Assembly (NCBI GenBank): GCA_900770725.1
Contig: CAAGLL010000034.1
Location: 1 to 64,000 of the forward strand
DNA: 64,000 nucleotides
From: an uncultured Succinivibrio sp.
GTDB taxonomy: Bacteria > Pseudomonadota > Gammaproteobacteria > Enterobacterales > Succinivibrionaceae
Direction: 5' to 3'
This document shows positions 33,466 through 41,797 of the stretch, piece after piece; positions within the stretch are counted from its first letter, which is position 1; each line of letters begins with the position of its first letter. The notes below the pieces were generated by a model. The model was not told the DNA's origin. It was given only the letters and a program-made list of their open reading frames with translations, and made no database searches. Both the position numbers and the translations under genes were made by a program.

Positions 33466-34878
33466 ATGGCTGAAAAATCAAATCGCGCCGGGAAGAAAGG
33501 CACGGTTGTGCAGATCATCGGCGCAGTCGTCGATGTCGAGTTCAATGAGGCCGACATCCCCGAGCTTTACGACGCGCTGAAGATCGATGCCGAAGGCGAC
33601 CGCAAGGAGATCATCCTCGAGGTCCAGCAGCAGATCGGCGGCGGCGTGGTCCGCTGCATCACCATGGGTTCCTCAGACGGCCTGAGGCGCGGCCTCACGG
33701 CTGTCAACACCGGCGACGGCATCAAGGTGCCGGTCGGCCGCGAGACCCTTGGCCGCATCATGAATGTGCTCGGCCAGCCGGTTGACGAGCAGGGCCCGAT
33801 CAACGAGAAGGAAGACTGGGTGATCCACCGCGCTCCTCCTTCATACGCCGAGCAGTCCTCGACCACCGAGATCCTCGAGACCGGAATCAAGGTCATGGAT
33901 CTCATCTGCCCGTTCGCCAAGGGCGGCAAGGTCGGCCTCTTCGGCGGCGCCGGCGTCGGCAAGACCGTCGCCATGATGGAGCTCATCAACAACATCGCCA
34001 CCGCCCACCAGGGCTTGTCGGTGTTCACCGGCGTGGGCGAGCGCACCCGCGAGGGCAACGACTTCTACCACGAGATGAAGGGCGCCAACGTCCTCGACAA
34101 GGTGTCCATGGTCTACGGCCAGATGAACGAGCCGCCGGGGAACCGCCTCCGCGTCGCGCTGACCGGCCTTACCGTCGCCGAGAAGTTCCGCGACGAGGGC
34201 CTGGACGTGCTGCTGTTCATCGACAACATCTACCGCTACACCCTCGCAGGCACCGAGGTGTCGGCCCTGCTTGGCCGCATGCCTTCGGCCGTTGGCTACC
34301 AGCCGACCCTCGCCGAGGAGATGGGCACCCTCCAGGAGCGCATCACCTCCACGAAGAAAGGCTCGATCACCTCGGTCCAGGCCGTGTACGTGCCTGCCGA
34401 CGACCTGACCGATCCTAGCCCGGCGACCACCTTCGCCCACTTGGACGCGACCATCGTGCTGTCCCGCCAGATCGCCTCCCTCGGCATCTACCCGGCAGTC
34501 GATCCGCTGGCCTCCACTTCGCGCCAGCTCGATCCGTACGTGGTCGGCAAGGAGCACTACGAGGTCGCCCGCGGCGTCCAGATGGTGCTGCAGCGCTACC
34601 AGGAGCTCAAGGACATCATCGCGATCCTGGGCATGGACGAGCTGTCCGAGGAGGACAAGCTCACCGTCGCCAGGGCCAGAAAGATCCAGAGGTTCCTCTC
34701 GCAGCCGTTCTCGGTGGCCGAAGTCTTCACCGGCACTCCGGGCAAGTACGTCCCGCTCAAGGAGACCATCAGGGGCTTCAAGGGCATCATCGACGGCGAT
34801 TACGACAACCTGCCAGAGCAGGCCTTCTACATGGTCGGCACCATCGACGAGGCGGTCGAGAAAGCCAAGAACCTCTGA
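33466..34878 (+). CDS. atpD: ATP synthase subunit beta
   Basis: Catalytic subunit of F1. 470 aa from the ATG at 33466, preceded by AGAGGAAA; a longer frame adds unrelated residues from atpG. A short extension (MAEKSNRAGKKG) precedes the family start. Walker A GGAGVGKTVAMMELI, catalytic GVGERTREGNDFY, IDNIYRYT and the signature PAVDPLASTSR are intact. The usual FIDNIFR sequence reads FIDNIYR here. Nineteen bases after atpG. Confidence 0.98.
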   Translation: MAEKSNRAGKKGTVVQIIGAVVDVEFNEADIPELYDALKIDAEGDRKEIILEVQQQIGGGVVRCITMGSSDGLRRGLTAVNTGDGIKVPVGRETLGRIMNVLGQPVDEQGPINEKEDWVIHRAPPSYAEQSSTTEILETGIKVMDLICPFAKGGKVGLFGGAGVGKTVAMMELINNIATAHQGLSVFTGVGERTREGNDFYHEMKGANVLDKVSMVYGQMNEPPGNRLRVALTGLTVAEKFRDEGLDVLLFIDNIYRYTLAGTEVSALLGRMPSAVGYQPTLAEEMGTLQERITSTKKGSITSVQAVYVPADDLTDPSPATTFAHLDATIVLSRQIASLGIYPAVDPLASTSRQLDPYVVGKEHYEVARGVQMVLQRYQELKDIIAILGMDELSEEDKLTVARARKIQRFLSQPFSVAEVFTGTPGKYVPLKETIRGFKGIIDGDYDNLPEQAFYMVGTIDEAVEKAKNL

Positions 34879-34899
34879 CCGTAAGGGGGAGACACGCTG

Positions 34900-35328
34900 A
34901 TGGATACATTTGCGTTCCAGCTTGAGGTGGTGAGCGGCGTAGGGTCGCTCTACTCTGGCAAGGTCAAGTCGGTGCGCGTCACCGGCAGCGAAGGCGAGCT
35001 GGGCATCAGGTACGGACACACGCCGCTCCTGACCACCATCAAGACCGGCCTCGTGTCGTTCATCGACGAGAACGACAACGAGGATCAGATCTACCTCGCT
35101 GGCGGCGTGCTCGAGGTCCAGCCCGAGACCACCACCATCCTGGCCGACACCGCCCTGAGGGCCGATGACATCGACGAGGCCAAGGCCAAGGAGGCTATCG
35201 ACGCCGCCAAGGACGCCATGGCCAAGCACAGCACCGGCGACAAGGACTACAACAATGCCGCCGCGAGGCTGGCCGACGCCTTGGCAAGGCTCAAGGTCGT
35301 GGACATCGCCAGGACCCGCAGGAAGTGA
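34900..35328 (+). CDS. atpC: ATP synthase subunit epsilon
   Basis: Regulatory subunit at the foot of gamma. The 142 aa start FAFQLEVVSGVGSLYSGKVK with the beta-sandwich pattern GSEGELGIRYGHTPLLT. A C-terminal two-helix inhibitory region runs ALRADDIDEAKAKEAIDAAK and onward. Last gene of the operon; a bidirectional terminator follows. Confidence 0.96.
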   Translation: MDTFAFQLEVVSGVGSLYSGKVKSVRVTGSEGELGIRYGHTPLLTTIKTGLVSFIDENDNEDQIYLAGGVLEVQPETTTILADTALRADDIDEAKAKEAIDAAKDAMAKHSTGDKDYNNAAARLADALARLKVVDIARTRRK

Positions 35329-35352
35329 TCCTCAAGGCATCCTGATAAAAGG

Positions 35353-35383
35353 CGGGGAGCGCAGCAGCGCTCCCCGTTTTGCT
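35353..35383. terminator. Bidirectional terminator between atpC and rpoH
   Basis: CGGGGAGCGC (35353-35362) pairs perfectly with GCGCTCCCCG (35367-35376) and is followed by TTTTGCTTT. The opposite strand ends in TTTTAT, so it can stop both atpC and rpoH transcripts. Confidence 0.9.
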
Positions 35384-35406
35384 TTAGGCGTCTTGATCTT
35401 AAAGAG

Positions 35407-36510
35407 TCAGGCCTTTGATTTCTCCGCAGGCTCATCGATAAGCGCTGGCAGATTGGCCTCATGCCCGAGTGCATCGTCATGAGTCCCATCACTCTTTGCC
35501 TTGGCCTTCGCTGAGGCAGCCTTCTTGCTAGCTTTAGGCTTCCTTTTGACAGCCTTTTTGCTGCCTGAAGCCTTGCTTGCGGATTTGCGCCTGGGAGCTT
35601 TTTCCTCTGCCGTGGCGTCTACGAGCGCGCCTTGCTGCTCGCCGCTGCCGCTCAAGAGCGCCGCCTTTATCTTCTTGAGGCCGGCCGCTTCAATCTGGCG
35701 CACCCTCTCAACCGAGATGTGGAGCTCGTCTGCAAGCTCCTGCAGCGTCGCCTTGTTCTCCTCAAGCCAGCGCTTCTGGATGATGGTCCTGGTGCGGCTG
35801 TCGAGCTCATCCAAGGCCTTGCCCAGGCGGTTGAGCTCGAAGGTCTTGTAGTCGTTGTTCTCGAAGGTCTTGGCGAAATTGGAGTTCTCGTCCTCAAGGT
35901 AGGCTGCCGGCGCGAAGCTCTGCTTGTCAGATGACGAGTCGTCCTCGCCCTCATAGCCTATGTCCTGTCCGGCAAGCCTGGTCTCCATCTCGGCGACGTC
36001 CTTCTCGGACACATCGAGATCATTTGCCACCTTCTCGCGCTCGTCCTGGGTGAACCATCCCAAGTGCTTCTTGTTCTGCCTGAGCTTGAAGAACAGCTTG
36101 CGCTGGGCCTTGGTGGTGGCGACCTTGACCATGCGCCAGTTCTTGATGACGTAGTCGTGGATCTCGGCCTTGATCCAGTGGACGGCGAACGGGGCGAGGC
36201 GCCCTCCGACATCCGGATCGAAGTGCTTGACCGCCTTCATGAGGCCGATGTTGCCTTCCTGGATGAGATCGGCGATCGGCAGCCCGTAGCCTGCGTAGCC
36301 GCGGGCGACGCTGACGACCAGGCGCAGGTGCGAGAGCACGAGCTTCCTTGCAGCCTCGATGTCGCCGTAGTCGCGCAGGCGCCTTGCCAGGTTTCGCTCG
36401 TCTTCCTCCTCGAGCATCGGGACCTGGTTGATGACGCGGACATAGCTCTCGAGGTTGCCCACGGTGGCCAGCATCATCTGCTTCTCGCCCTCATCTTCCT
36501 TGAGAGGCAT
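35407..36510 (-). CDS. rpoH: RNA polymerase sigma factor RpoH (sigma-32), with basic tail
   Basis: Heat-shock sigma factor. The core of about 286 residues aligns along its whole length with E. coli RpoH (284): region 2 ADLIQEGNIGLMKAVKHF and FAVHWIKAEIHDYVIKNW, RpoH box KAQRKLFFKLRQNKKHLGWF, region 4 ATLQELADELHISVERVRQ. After this the protein continues for 81 residues, Lys/Ala/Ser-rich (KASGSKKAVKRKPKASKKAA) and then acidic, with no counterpart that I know. Start chosen at MPLKEDEG (36510), with GAGGAG nine bases upstream; MAEERKN seven codons earlier is possible. Directly follows ftsY; ftsE and ftsX are missing. Confidence 0.95.
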   Translation of the reverse strand: MPLKEDEGEKQMMLATVGNLESYVRVINQVPMLEEEDERNLARRLRDYGDIEAARKLVLSHLRLVVSVARGYAGYGLPIADLIQEGNIGLMKAVKHFDPDVGGRLAPFAVHWIKAEIHDYVIKNWRMVKVATTKAQRKLFFKLRQNKKHLGWFTQDEREKVANDLDVSEKDVAEMETRLAGQDIGYEGEDDSSSDKQSFAPAAYLEDENSNFAKTFENNDYKTFELNRLGKALDELDSRTRTIIQKRWLEENKATLQELADELHISVERVRQIEAAGLKKIKAALLSGSGEQQGALVDATAEEKAPRRKSASKASGSKKAVKRKPKASKKAASAKAKAKSDGTHDDALGHEANLPALIDEPAEKSKA

Positions 36511-36545
36511 GTTCTTGCGCTCCTCTGCCATCTTCCTTGAGGGCC

Positions 36546-37760
36546 TCAGCCTATTACCGCGTCGGTGAAGGCCCGCGCGTCGAACGGCCTGAGATCCTCG
36601 GCCTTCTCGCCGATGCCGACGAAGCGCAGCGGGATCTTGAACTCGTCGCAAAGGGCGTATACCACGCCGCCCTTGGCGCTGCCGTCGAGCTTGGTGATGG
36701 TGATCCCGGTGACCTTCACGGCCTCCGAGAAGAGCCTCACCTGGGAGACGGCGTTCTGCCCGGTGGTGGCGTCGAGCACCAGCATGACCTCGTCGGGCGC
36801 CGACTCGTCGATCTTCTTCATGACGCGGACGATCTTGCGCAGTTCCTCCATCAGGTTCTCCTTGTTCTGGAGCCTGCCTGCGGTGTCGCAGATGAGCACG
36901 TCGGCCTTCCTGGCGATCGCGGAATTTAGCGCGTCGTAGATGACAGATGCGCTGTCTGAGCCAGTGGCCTGTGCCACCACCGGCACGTTGGCGCGGCGGC
37001 CCCATTCCTGGAGCTGCTCGACTGCGGCGGCGCGGAAGGTGTCGCCGGCGGCGAGCATGACCTTGAGGCCCTGGGCGAGGAACTTGCCGGCAAGCTTGCC
37101 GATGGTGGTGGTTTTGCCGGCGCCGTTGACGCCGACCATTAGGATCACATATGGCTTCTTGCCGGATGAGGCTGGGTCGAGCGGCTTGGCACAGGGCTCG
37201 ACTATCGAGTCCAGGATCTCGCGCAGGTTGTCCTTGAGCGCGCCTGCGTCATGGAGATCGCGCAGCTTTGACTGCTCGCGCAACTTCTCTATTACCTTCG
37301 AGGTGGTGTCCACGCCGAGGTCCGCCGTGAGCAGCGAGGTTTCAAGATCCTCGTAGAGCTCCTCGCTTATCTGCTTGCCGTGGACTAAGGCCTCAAGCCC
37401 GTAGGAGATGTTCTGGCGGGTGCGCTTGAGCCTTTCAAAAAACGATGCCTTGGGCTTCTTGTCGGCAGCAGGCTGCTCTCCGGCAGCCTTCGGGCTGCCT
37501 TCAGGCTGCCTTGAGGCTGTGTTTTGGCTGCCTGAGCCATCGGCTCCATCGTTTTTTGCAGCATCTTCTGAATTATTTTGGGCGTCCTTTGTGCCGCTTG
37601 CGGCATCCAAGGCTTCATGCTTTGCCGCCGCGTCGCTGGCGCCATCATCTTCGGACTTGGGGTTGGCGGAGCCTGCTACGGCTTCCCCAATTGCAGGATC
37701 CTGCGTCCCGTCTTCCTTGCCAGATCCCTTCTTCTTTCCGAATATGCGAAATATAGACAT
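36546..37760 (-). CDS. ftsY: Signal recognition particle receptor FtsY
   Basis: GTPase that docks SRP-bound ribosomes to the membrane. 404 aa: an N-terminal 100-residue region rich in Asp, Ala, Gln and Lys (acidic A domain, includes a GGCAGCC-type DNA repeat), then the NG domain starting FFERLKRTRQNISYGLEALV. G1 GVNGAGKTTTIGKLA, DTAGRLQNK and TKLDGSAKGG are intact. The end FVGIGEKAEDLRPFDARAF is typical. The start MSIFRIFGKKKGSG gives the standard basic beginning. Divergent from rsmD, as in E. coli. Confidence 0.96.
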   Translation of the reverse strand: MSIFRIFGKKKGSGKEDGTQDPAIGEAVAGSANPKSEDDGASDAAAKHEALDAASGTKDAQNNSEDAAKNDGADGSGSQNTASRQPEGSPKAAGEQPAADKKPKASFFERLKRTRQNISYGLEALVHGKQISEELYEDLETSLLTADLGVDTTSKVIEKLREQSKLRDLHDAGALKDNLREILDSIVEPCAKPLDPASSGKKPYVILMVGVNGAGKTTTIGKLAGKFLAQGLKVMLAAGDTFRAAAVEQLQEWGRRANVPVVAQATGSDSASVIYDALNSAIARKADVLICDTAGRLQNKENLMEELRKIVRVMKKIDESAPDEVMLVLDATTGQNAVSQVRLFSEAVKVTGITITKLDGSAKGGVVYALCDEFKIPLRFVGIGEKAEDLRPFDARAFTDAVIG

Positions 37761-37794
37761 GCAATCTCCTGATGGCGCCTAAAAAGCCCGTATT

Positions 37795-37822
37795 GTTCAG
37801 CCATGCCGCAGCATGGCTGAAC
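37795..37822. repeat. Perfect 12-bp hairpin between ftsY and rsmD
   Basis: GTTCAGCCATGC (37795-37806) and GCATGGCTGAAC (37811-37822) with a CGCA loop, in the 5' region of ftsY. There is no U-tract on either side. A similar CCATGCCGC-containing sequence occurs at 37882-37891 and another hairpin of this type at 45826-45850. Confidence 0.55.
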
Positions 37823-37989
37823 GGCAGTTTAGTAAGGCGCATCATGATTATCAACGGCTTGCCGTATGATTGTGGGAGGCGCCCATGCCGCATGGCGGGC
37901 ACCTTTTCAATGATATTGCTTTATGGCGCATTCCGTCCCCTGGCTGGGCGGTTTTTGCGTGATTTTCGCATTGGCGCGGGAGACTGGAC

Positions 37990-38550
37990 ATGGAAGAGGC
38001 AAGGCACGAGGTGAGGATCGCAGGCGGGGCGCTGCGCGGCAGGATGCTCAAGGTGCTGGATGCGCAGGGGCTCAGGCCGACGCCCGACAGGGTGCGTGAG
38101 AGCGTGTTCAACTGGCTTGGCGGCAGCTGCGAAGGCGCGCGGGTGCTCGACCTCTTTGCTGGAAGCGGCGCGATGGGCCTTGAAGCCTACTCGCGCGGCG
38201 CCGCGTTGCTCACCTTGGTTGAAAGCAATCCTGAGTGCGCGCAGCTCCTCAAGGAGGAGACCTCGGGGATGGCTGGCGTCGAGGTGGTTGAAGGCGACGC
38301 GCTCTCGTACCTTGAGCGGGCGCAAGGCACCTTCAACCTGGTATTCCTCGATCCGCCCTACAGGTCCGGGCTGCTTGCAAAGGCGCTCAGAGGCCTGTCG
38401 TCGCGCTGCCTCATCGATGCCTCGACGCTGCTCTACGTCGAGATGAGCGCCTCGGACTCCATCAGCGTCCCAGGCTACGAGTGCCTGCGCGAGCAGGCCG
38501 CAGGCCAGGTCAAGTACGGGCTGTGGAAAAAAAGCTCCCTGCTGCTGTAA
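37990..38550 (+). CDS. rsmD: 16S rRNA m2G966 methyltransferase RsmD
   Basis: Methylates N2 of G966. 186 aa. Start VRIAGGALRGRMLKVLDAQG with RPTPDRVRESVFNWL, SAM motif VLDLFAGSGAMGLEAYSRGA, and the catalytic motif FLDPPYRSG. All family marks present. It is divergent from ftsY, and its stop codon lies in the loop of the downstream terminator hairpin. Confidence 0.95.
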   Translation: MEEARHEVRIAGGALRGRMLKVLDAQGLRPTPDRVRESVFNWLGGSCEGARVLDLFAGSGAMGLEAYSRGAALLTLVESNPECAQLLKEETSGMAGVEVVEGDALSYLERAQGTFNLVFLDPPYRSGLLAKALRGLSSRCLIDASTLLYVEMSASDSISVPGYECLREQAAGQVKYGLWKKSSLLL

Positions 38551-38562
38551 GCAGCAGGGAGC
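38527..38562 (-). terminator. Terminator of the idnD-like gene, overlapping the rsmD end
   Basis: GCTCCCTGCTGC (38534-38545) pairs perfectly with GCAGCAGGGAGC (38551-38562). On the minus strand it is followed by seven T (A at 38527-38533). The rsmD stop lies in the loop, so the element is shared by convergent genes. Confidence 0.85.
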
Positions 38563-38588
38563 CTTCCCTAGGATTGATCTCTTGAGGA

Positions 38589-39644
38589 TCAGGCCGGCTT
38601 GTAGCCGTTGAAGTCGTACTCAACCTTCATGGTCGAAGGCGACAGGGCGGCTTCCATGCCCTCGACGCACTTGGAGGCGTCGAAGGAGGCGGAGAGCAGC
38701 GGCAGCGGGTTGATCAGGCCGCGATCGAGGGCCGACACGACAGCCGGGAACTCGTCGTAGAAGCGGAACACGGAGTGCCACTTGATGCCCTTGACGGCAA
38801 ACTGGCCGAAGTCCTTGGGCTCGTGGCCGACGCCGTACATGCCGACCTGGGCGATGGTGGCGGTCGGGCGGACCAGCTTCATCAGCTGGGCGCAGGCAAA
38901 GCCGTTGCCGGTGGCCTCGATGCCGAGGTCGAAGCTGCCCTTGTGCTCGCACCACTTCTCGATCTGATCAGCGTTATCCTTGGAGTTGCAGACCACGTCG
39001 GCACCCATCTGCTTGGCGACCTTGAGGGTCTCGGAGCGGATGTCGATGGCGGTGACGCTGGAGGCGCCGAGGGTCTTGGCGGCAGCGACGCAGAGGCAGC
39101 CGATCGGGCCGGCGCCCATCACGACCACGCTCTTGCCCAGCAGGTTGCCCAGTGCATTGACGCCGCTGTAGGCGATCCCCAGGGGCTCGGCGAAGGCGCC
39201 GACCTCAGGCTTGAGGTTGTGCACGACGCCGCACTGGACTTCGTGGACGGTCACGTAGTCGGCGAACAGGCCGGTGGTGTGCGGGAACAGGGCAGCGGAG
39301 CCTAAGTGCTGCACGTGCTCGCAGTAGGTGTACATGTGGCGCTGGCAGTAGTAGCACTTGAAGCAGGGGCGGGCCGGCCTCATGACGACCATGTCGCCCT
39401 TCTTGACGGTGGTGACCTCAGGGCCGACTTCCTCGACGATGCCGCAGCCTTCGTGGCCGATGGTCAGGGGCTCCCTGACGACGATCGCGGAGCCGTTGCT
39501 GCCCTGGGTGTAGTAGTGCTGGTCGGAGCCGCAGATGCCGCCGGTGAGCATCTTGACGATCACTTCATGCGGATCGTTGATCTTTGCATCGGGAACATCC
39601 TCAAAGCGGAGGTCCAGCTTCTTGTGAAGAACAATGGCTTTCAT
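38589..39644 (-). CDS. L-idonate 5-dehydrogenase-like zinc alcohol dehydrogenase
   Basis: Medium-chain zinc-dependent dehydrogenase, 351 aa. The order of motifs follows E. coli L-idonate 5-dehydrogenase (IdnD): GGICGSDQHYYTQGS, GHEGCGIVEEVG with the catalytic His/Glu, a structural-zinc loop CFKCYYCQRHMYTYC, FPHTTG, the NAD(P)-binding VVMGAGPIGCL, and INPLPLLSASF. It probably oxidises idonate to 5-ketogluconate, using NAD or NADP, but related polyol dehydrogenases cannot be excluded. Monocistronic, with a GntR/IdnR-like operator 36 bases before the start. Confidence 0.85.
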   Translation of the reverse strand: MKAIVLHKKLDLRFEDVPDAKINDPHEVIVKMLTGGICGSDQHYYTQGSNGSAIVVREPLTIGHEGCGIVEEVGPEVTTVKKGDMVVMRPARPCFKCYYCQRHMYTYCEHVQHLGSAALFPHTTGLFADYVTVHEVQCGVVHNLKPEVGAFAEPLGIAYSGVNALGNLLGKSVVVMGAGPIGCLCVAAAKTLGASSVTAIDIRSETLKVAKQMGADVVCNSKDNADQIEKWCEHKGSFDLGIEATGNGFACAQLMKLVRPTATIAQVGMYGVGHEPKDFGQFAVKGIKWHSVFRFYDEFPAVVSALDRGLINPLPLLSASFDASKCVEGMEAALSPSTMKVEYDFNGYKPA

Positions 39645-39680
39645 CTTGTTGCGTCCTATCCTGATTGGTTGGCTAGTTAG

Positions 39681-39696
39681 ATGTTATTGGTAACAC
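39681..39696 (-). promoter_or_regulatory. LacI-family (GntR/IdnR-like) operator before the idnD-like gene
   Basis: ATGTTATTGGTAACAC carries the inverted repeat TGTTA/TAACA, which resembles the gluconate/idonate operator pattern ATGTTA-N4-TAACAT. It lies 36 bases upstream of the start codon. Further ACGCTGA repeats (39699-39705, 39797-39803, inverted 39820-39826) are in the same 230-base gap, which contains no gene. Confidence 0.5.
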
Positions 39697-39874
39697 TGAC
39701 GCTGATTTTAGAGCACGCTGGGCTGAAAAAACGGTCTTGGCGGCAGGATATTTGGTTATCGGTTAGATTTGCAACATGGATCAAAAATTCGGTCATACGC
39801 TGAAATTTGATCTGGTATATCAGCGTTCCACAAAGACGCATTTGCCCATGATGCTTGGATCCCAGTGTGTGCTT

Positions 39875-40765
39875 TCAGCGCTTCTGGCGGTTGTCCTGGA
39901 TGAGGGTGCGGTGCCTGACTTGCGCGGCGATGCCCGCCTTGTTGAAGCGGTCTGACAACTGCTGGGCGATGTAGACGCTGCGGTGGCGCCCGCCGGTGCA
40001 GCCGATGGCCACGGTGAGGTAGCTGCGGTTGCTCTTCTCGATGCTCGGAAGCCAGGTCGAGAGCAGGTTGTAGAGCATGTCAGCGTAGCGGTCGACCTCG
40101 GGATGCTCGTGGAAGAAGTCGATGACGGGCTGGTCGAGGCCGGTGTAGTTGCGCAGCTCCTTTTTCCAAAAAGGATTCGGCAGGAAGCGCGAGTCGAAGA
40201 CGAAGTCGGCGTCCATCGCGATGCCGTCCTTGAACCCGAACGACTCGAAGATGATTACGAGCTTCTTCTCGGGCTTGCCCTGCACGAGCACGGTGATCTG
40301 CCTGGCAAGCTCGTGGATGGAGATGTTGGTGGTGTCGATGCGGAGGTCGGCCACCGAGGAGATGCGCATGAGCATGTCGCTCTCGCGGCTGATCGCCTCG
40401 TCAAGCGAGAGCGACTTGAGCGAGAGCGGGTGCAGGCGCCGCGACTCGGAGTAGCGGCGCACCAGGGCCTCGTCGCTGGCGTCGAGGTAGATGATGGTCG
40501 AGCGGATGTCGGGATCGTGGCGCGCCGAGCGGTAGAGCTCGCTTACCAGCGCCTGATCGCGCTCGCCTGAGTGGAGGATGGTGCGGATGTCGATGGAGAC
40601 GGCGAGCTTTGGGTAGTGCTCCTTGGCCATCTTGATGAGCTTGCCCAGGAACACCACCGGCAGGTTGTCGATGCAGTAGAAGCCGAGGTCCTCGAGCACC
40701 CTCAGCGCGACGGTCTTCCCCGAGCCCGAGCGGCCGGAAATGACGAACAGCTGAACATTTCCCAT
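39875..40765 (-). CDS. rapZ: RNase adapter protein RapZ
   Basis: P-loop protein that binds small RNAs and amino-sugar and directs RNase E to GlmZ in enterobacteria. 296 aa. Walker A VISGRSGSGKTVALRVLEDL near residue 10, DNLPVVFLGKLI, then the RapZ C-terminal domain with FKDGIAMDADFVFDSRFLPN and IGCTGGRHRSVYIAQQL. Similar in length to E. coli RapZ (284). Twelve bases after ptsN, the standard ptsN-rapZ pairing; no npr gene follows. Confidence 0.95.
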   Translation of the reverse strand: MGNVQLFVISGRSGSGKTVALRVLEDLGFYCIDNLPVVFLGKLIKMAKEHYPKLAVSIDIRTILHSGERDQALVSELYRSARHDPDIRSTIIYLDASDEALVRRYSESRRLHPLSLKSLSLDEAISRESDMLMRISSVADLRIDTTNISIHELARQITVLVQGKPEKKLVIIFESFGFKDGIAMDADFVFDSRFLPNPFWKKELRNYTGLDQPVIDFFHEHPEVDRYADMLYNLLSTWLPSIEKSNRSYLTVAIGCTGGRHRSVYIAQQLSDRFNKAGIAAQVRHRTLIQDNRQKR

Positions 40766-40777
40766 CTCAAAAGGAGA

Positions 40778-41278
40778 TCATTCCTCTGCGCTCCCGCCTG
40801 CGCGGCTGGCCATTGAGTCCAGCATCGCCTCGGCCTGGCCGAGCAGCTTTCTGATCTTCCAGTCCTCGTTTCTGGCAAGCCTGAGCGAGTTGAGCAGATC
40901 CTGGTTTGAAAACACTCCGGTGATGTTCTGCAGCAGCTGCGACACGGCGTCGCAGTCCTCGTCCTCGCCCACGAACAGAGTATAAGCGATATCTATGCTC
41001 TGAGGGTCCGCGTCGATGGAGCTGAACGAGACCGGTGCATCGAGGATGCTCAGGATCCCAAGCGTCCTGCTTATGCCCGGCACTGCGGCGTGCGGCAGCG
41101 CGATGCCGCTGTAGAAGACCGTGGTCCCGTACTCCTCGCGGGCGTTGAGCGCGCGTATGAGCGTGCCGCTGTCGGCCTTGAGCACGGCCGACGCGCAGTC
41201 GGCTATCTCCTCGAACAGCCTCTTGCGGCTGAAGCAGAACAGCGGCGACAGCACCAGCGACTCGGACAGGATCTTCAC
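40778..41278 (-). CDS. ptsN: Nitrogen PTS enzyme IIA (PtsN)
   Basis: Regulatory phosphocarrier, 166 aa, EIIA fold. The active-site His is in TVFYSGIALPHAAVP. It controls potassium and nitrogen-related functions in relatives. The N-terminus MKILSESLVLSPLFCFSRKR is close to family norm. Located between hpf and rapZ; the PTS-Ntr phosphodonor genes (ptsP, npr) are not in this window. Confidence 0.93.
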   Translation of the reverse strand: MKILSESLVLSPLFCFSRKRLFEEIADCASAVLKADSGTLIRALNAREEYGTTVFYSGIALPHAAVPGISRTLGILSILDAPVSFSSIDADPQSIDIAYTLFVGEDEDCDAVSQLLQNITGVFSNQDLLNSLRLARNEDWKIRKLLGQAEAMLDSMASRAGGSAEE

Positions 41279-41298
41279 TTGGGCACTCCAGATACGGC

Positions 41299-41323
41299 GA
41301 TGCCCCGCAACAGGCGGGGCATC
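41299..41323 (-). other. Perfect hairpin between hpf and ptsN
   Basis: GATGCCCCGC (41299-41308) and GCGGGGCATC (41314-41323), loop AACAG. No U-tract follows on the minus strand, so it may be an mRNA-stabilising or attenuating hairpin inside the rpoN-hpf-ptsN-rapZ operon. Confidence 0.55.
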
Positions 41324-41345
41324 CCATCATCTCACAAACAGGAGA

Positions 41346-41633
41346 TCATTCCTGCTTGAGCTTTTCCTTGTACTTGACCAGCTGGCGGTCGACCTTGTCG
41401 ATGAGGCCGTCGATCGCAGGGTACATGCTCTCGGCTTCCGCCTCAGTGTGGAGGTTTCCGCCGGCAACTGCCACATCCGCCTTGGCGATGTGGGTGAGGT
41501 TGTCGACAGTCAAGGTGACGGTGATTGAAGTGACCAGCTCCCCCTTGCGCTCGAGCTTCTTGAACTTGTCGGTCACATAGTCCTTGAGAGCGTCAGTGAG
41601 CTTGATACCCACGCCTTGTACTTTCAACTGCAT
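41346..41633 (-). CDS. hpf: Ribosome hibernation promoting factor HPF
   Basis: Short form, 95 aa, as in E. coli. Starts MQLKVQGVGIKLTDALKDYV and ends DKVDRQLVKYKEKLKQE. Binds the 30S decoding region in stationary phase and promotes 100S dimers. It follows rpoN. Confidence 0.95.
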   Translation of the reverse strand: MQLKVQGVGIKLTDALKDYVTDKFKKLERKGELVTSITVTLTVDNLTHIAKADVAVAGGNLHTEAEAESMYPAIDGLIDKVDRQLVKYKEKLKQE

Positions 41634-41797
41634 ATTTCGTCCTTAATCCGGCTTTGCCGAATGGCGGTATTAACGCTGCCTTCACAGCAGCTTCAATTTC
41701 ATAATAAGGTCTGTGCGGCGGGCTTTCAAAGCCATTGATCAAAAATTGCGCCAGTGCTGTCTGAAATTGTGACCGGCGCTTGATTGCTGTGCGCAAA

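Noticed and set aside
33841..35229. 462-codon minus-strand frame over atpD/atpC
   Set aside because: Shadow of two highly conserved genes; no recognisable domain and no ribosome-binding site.
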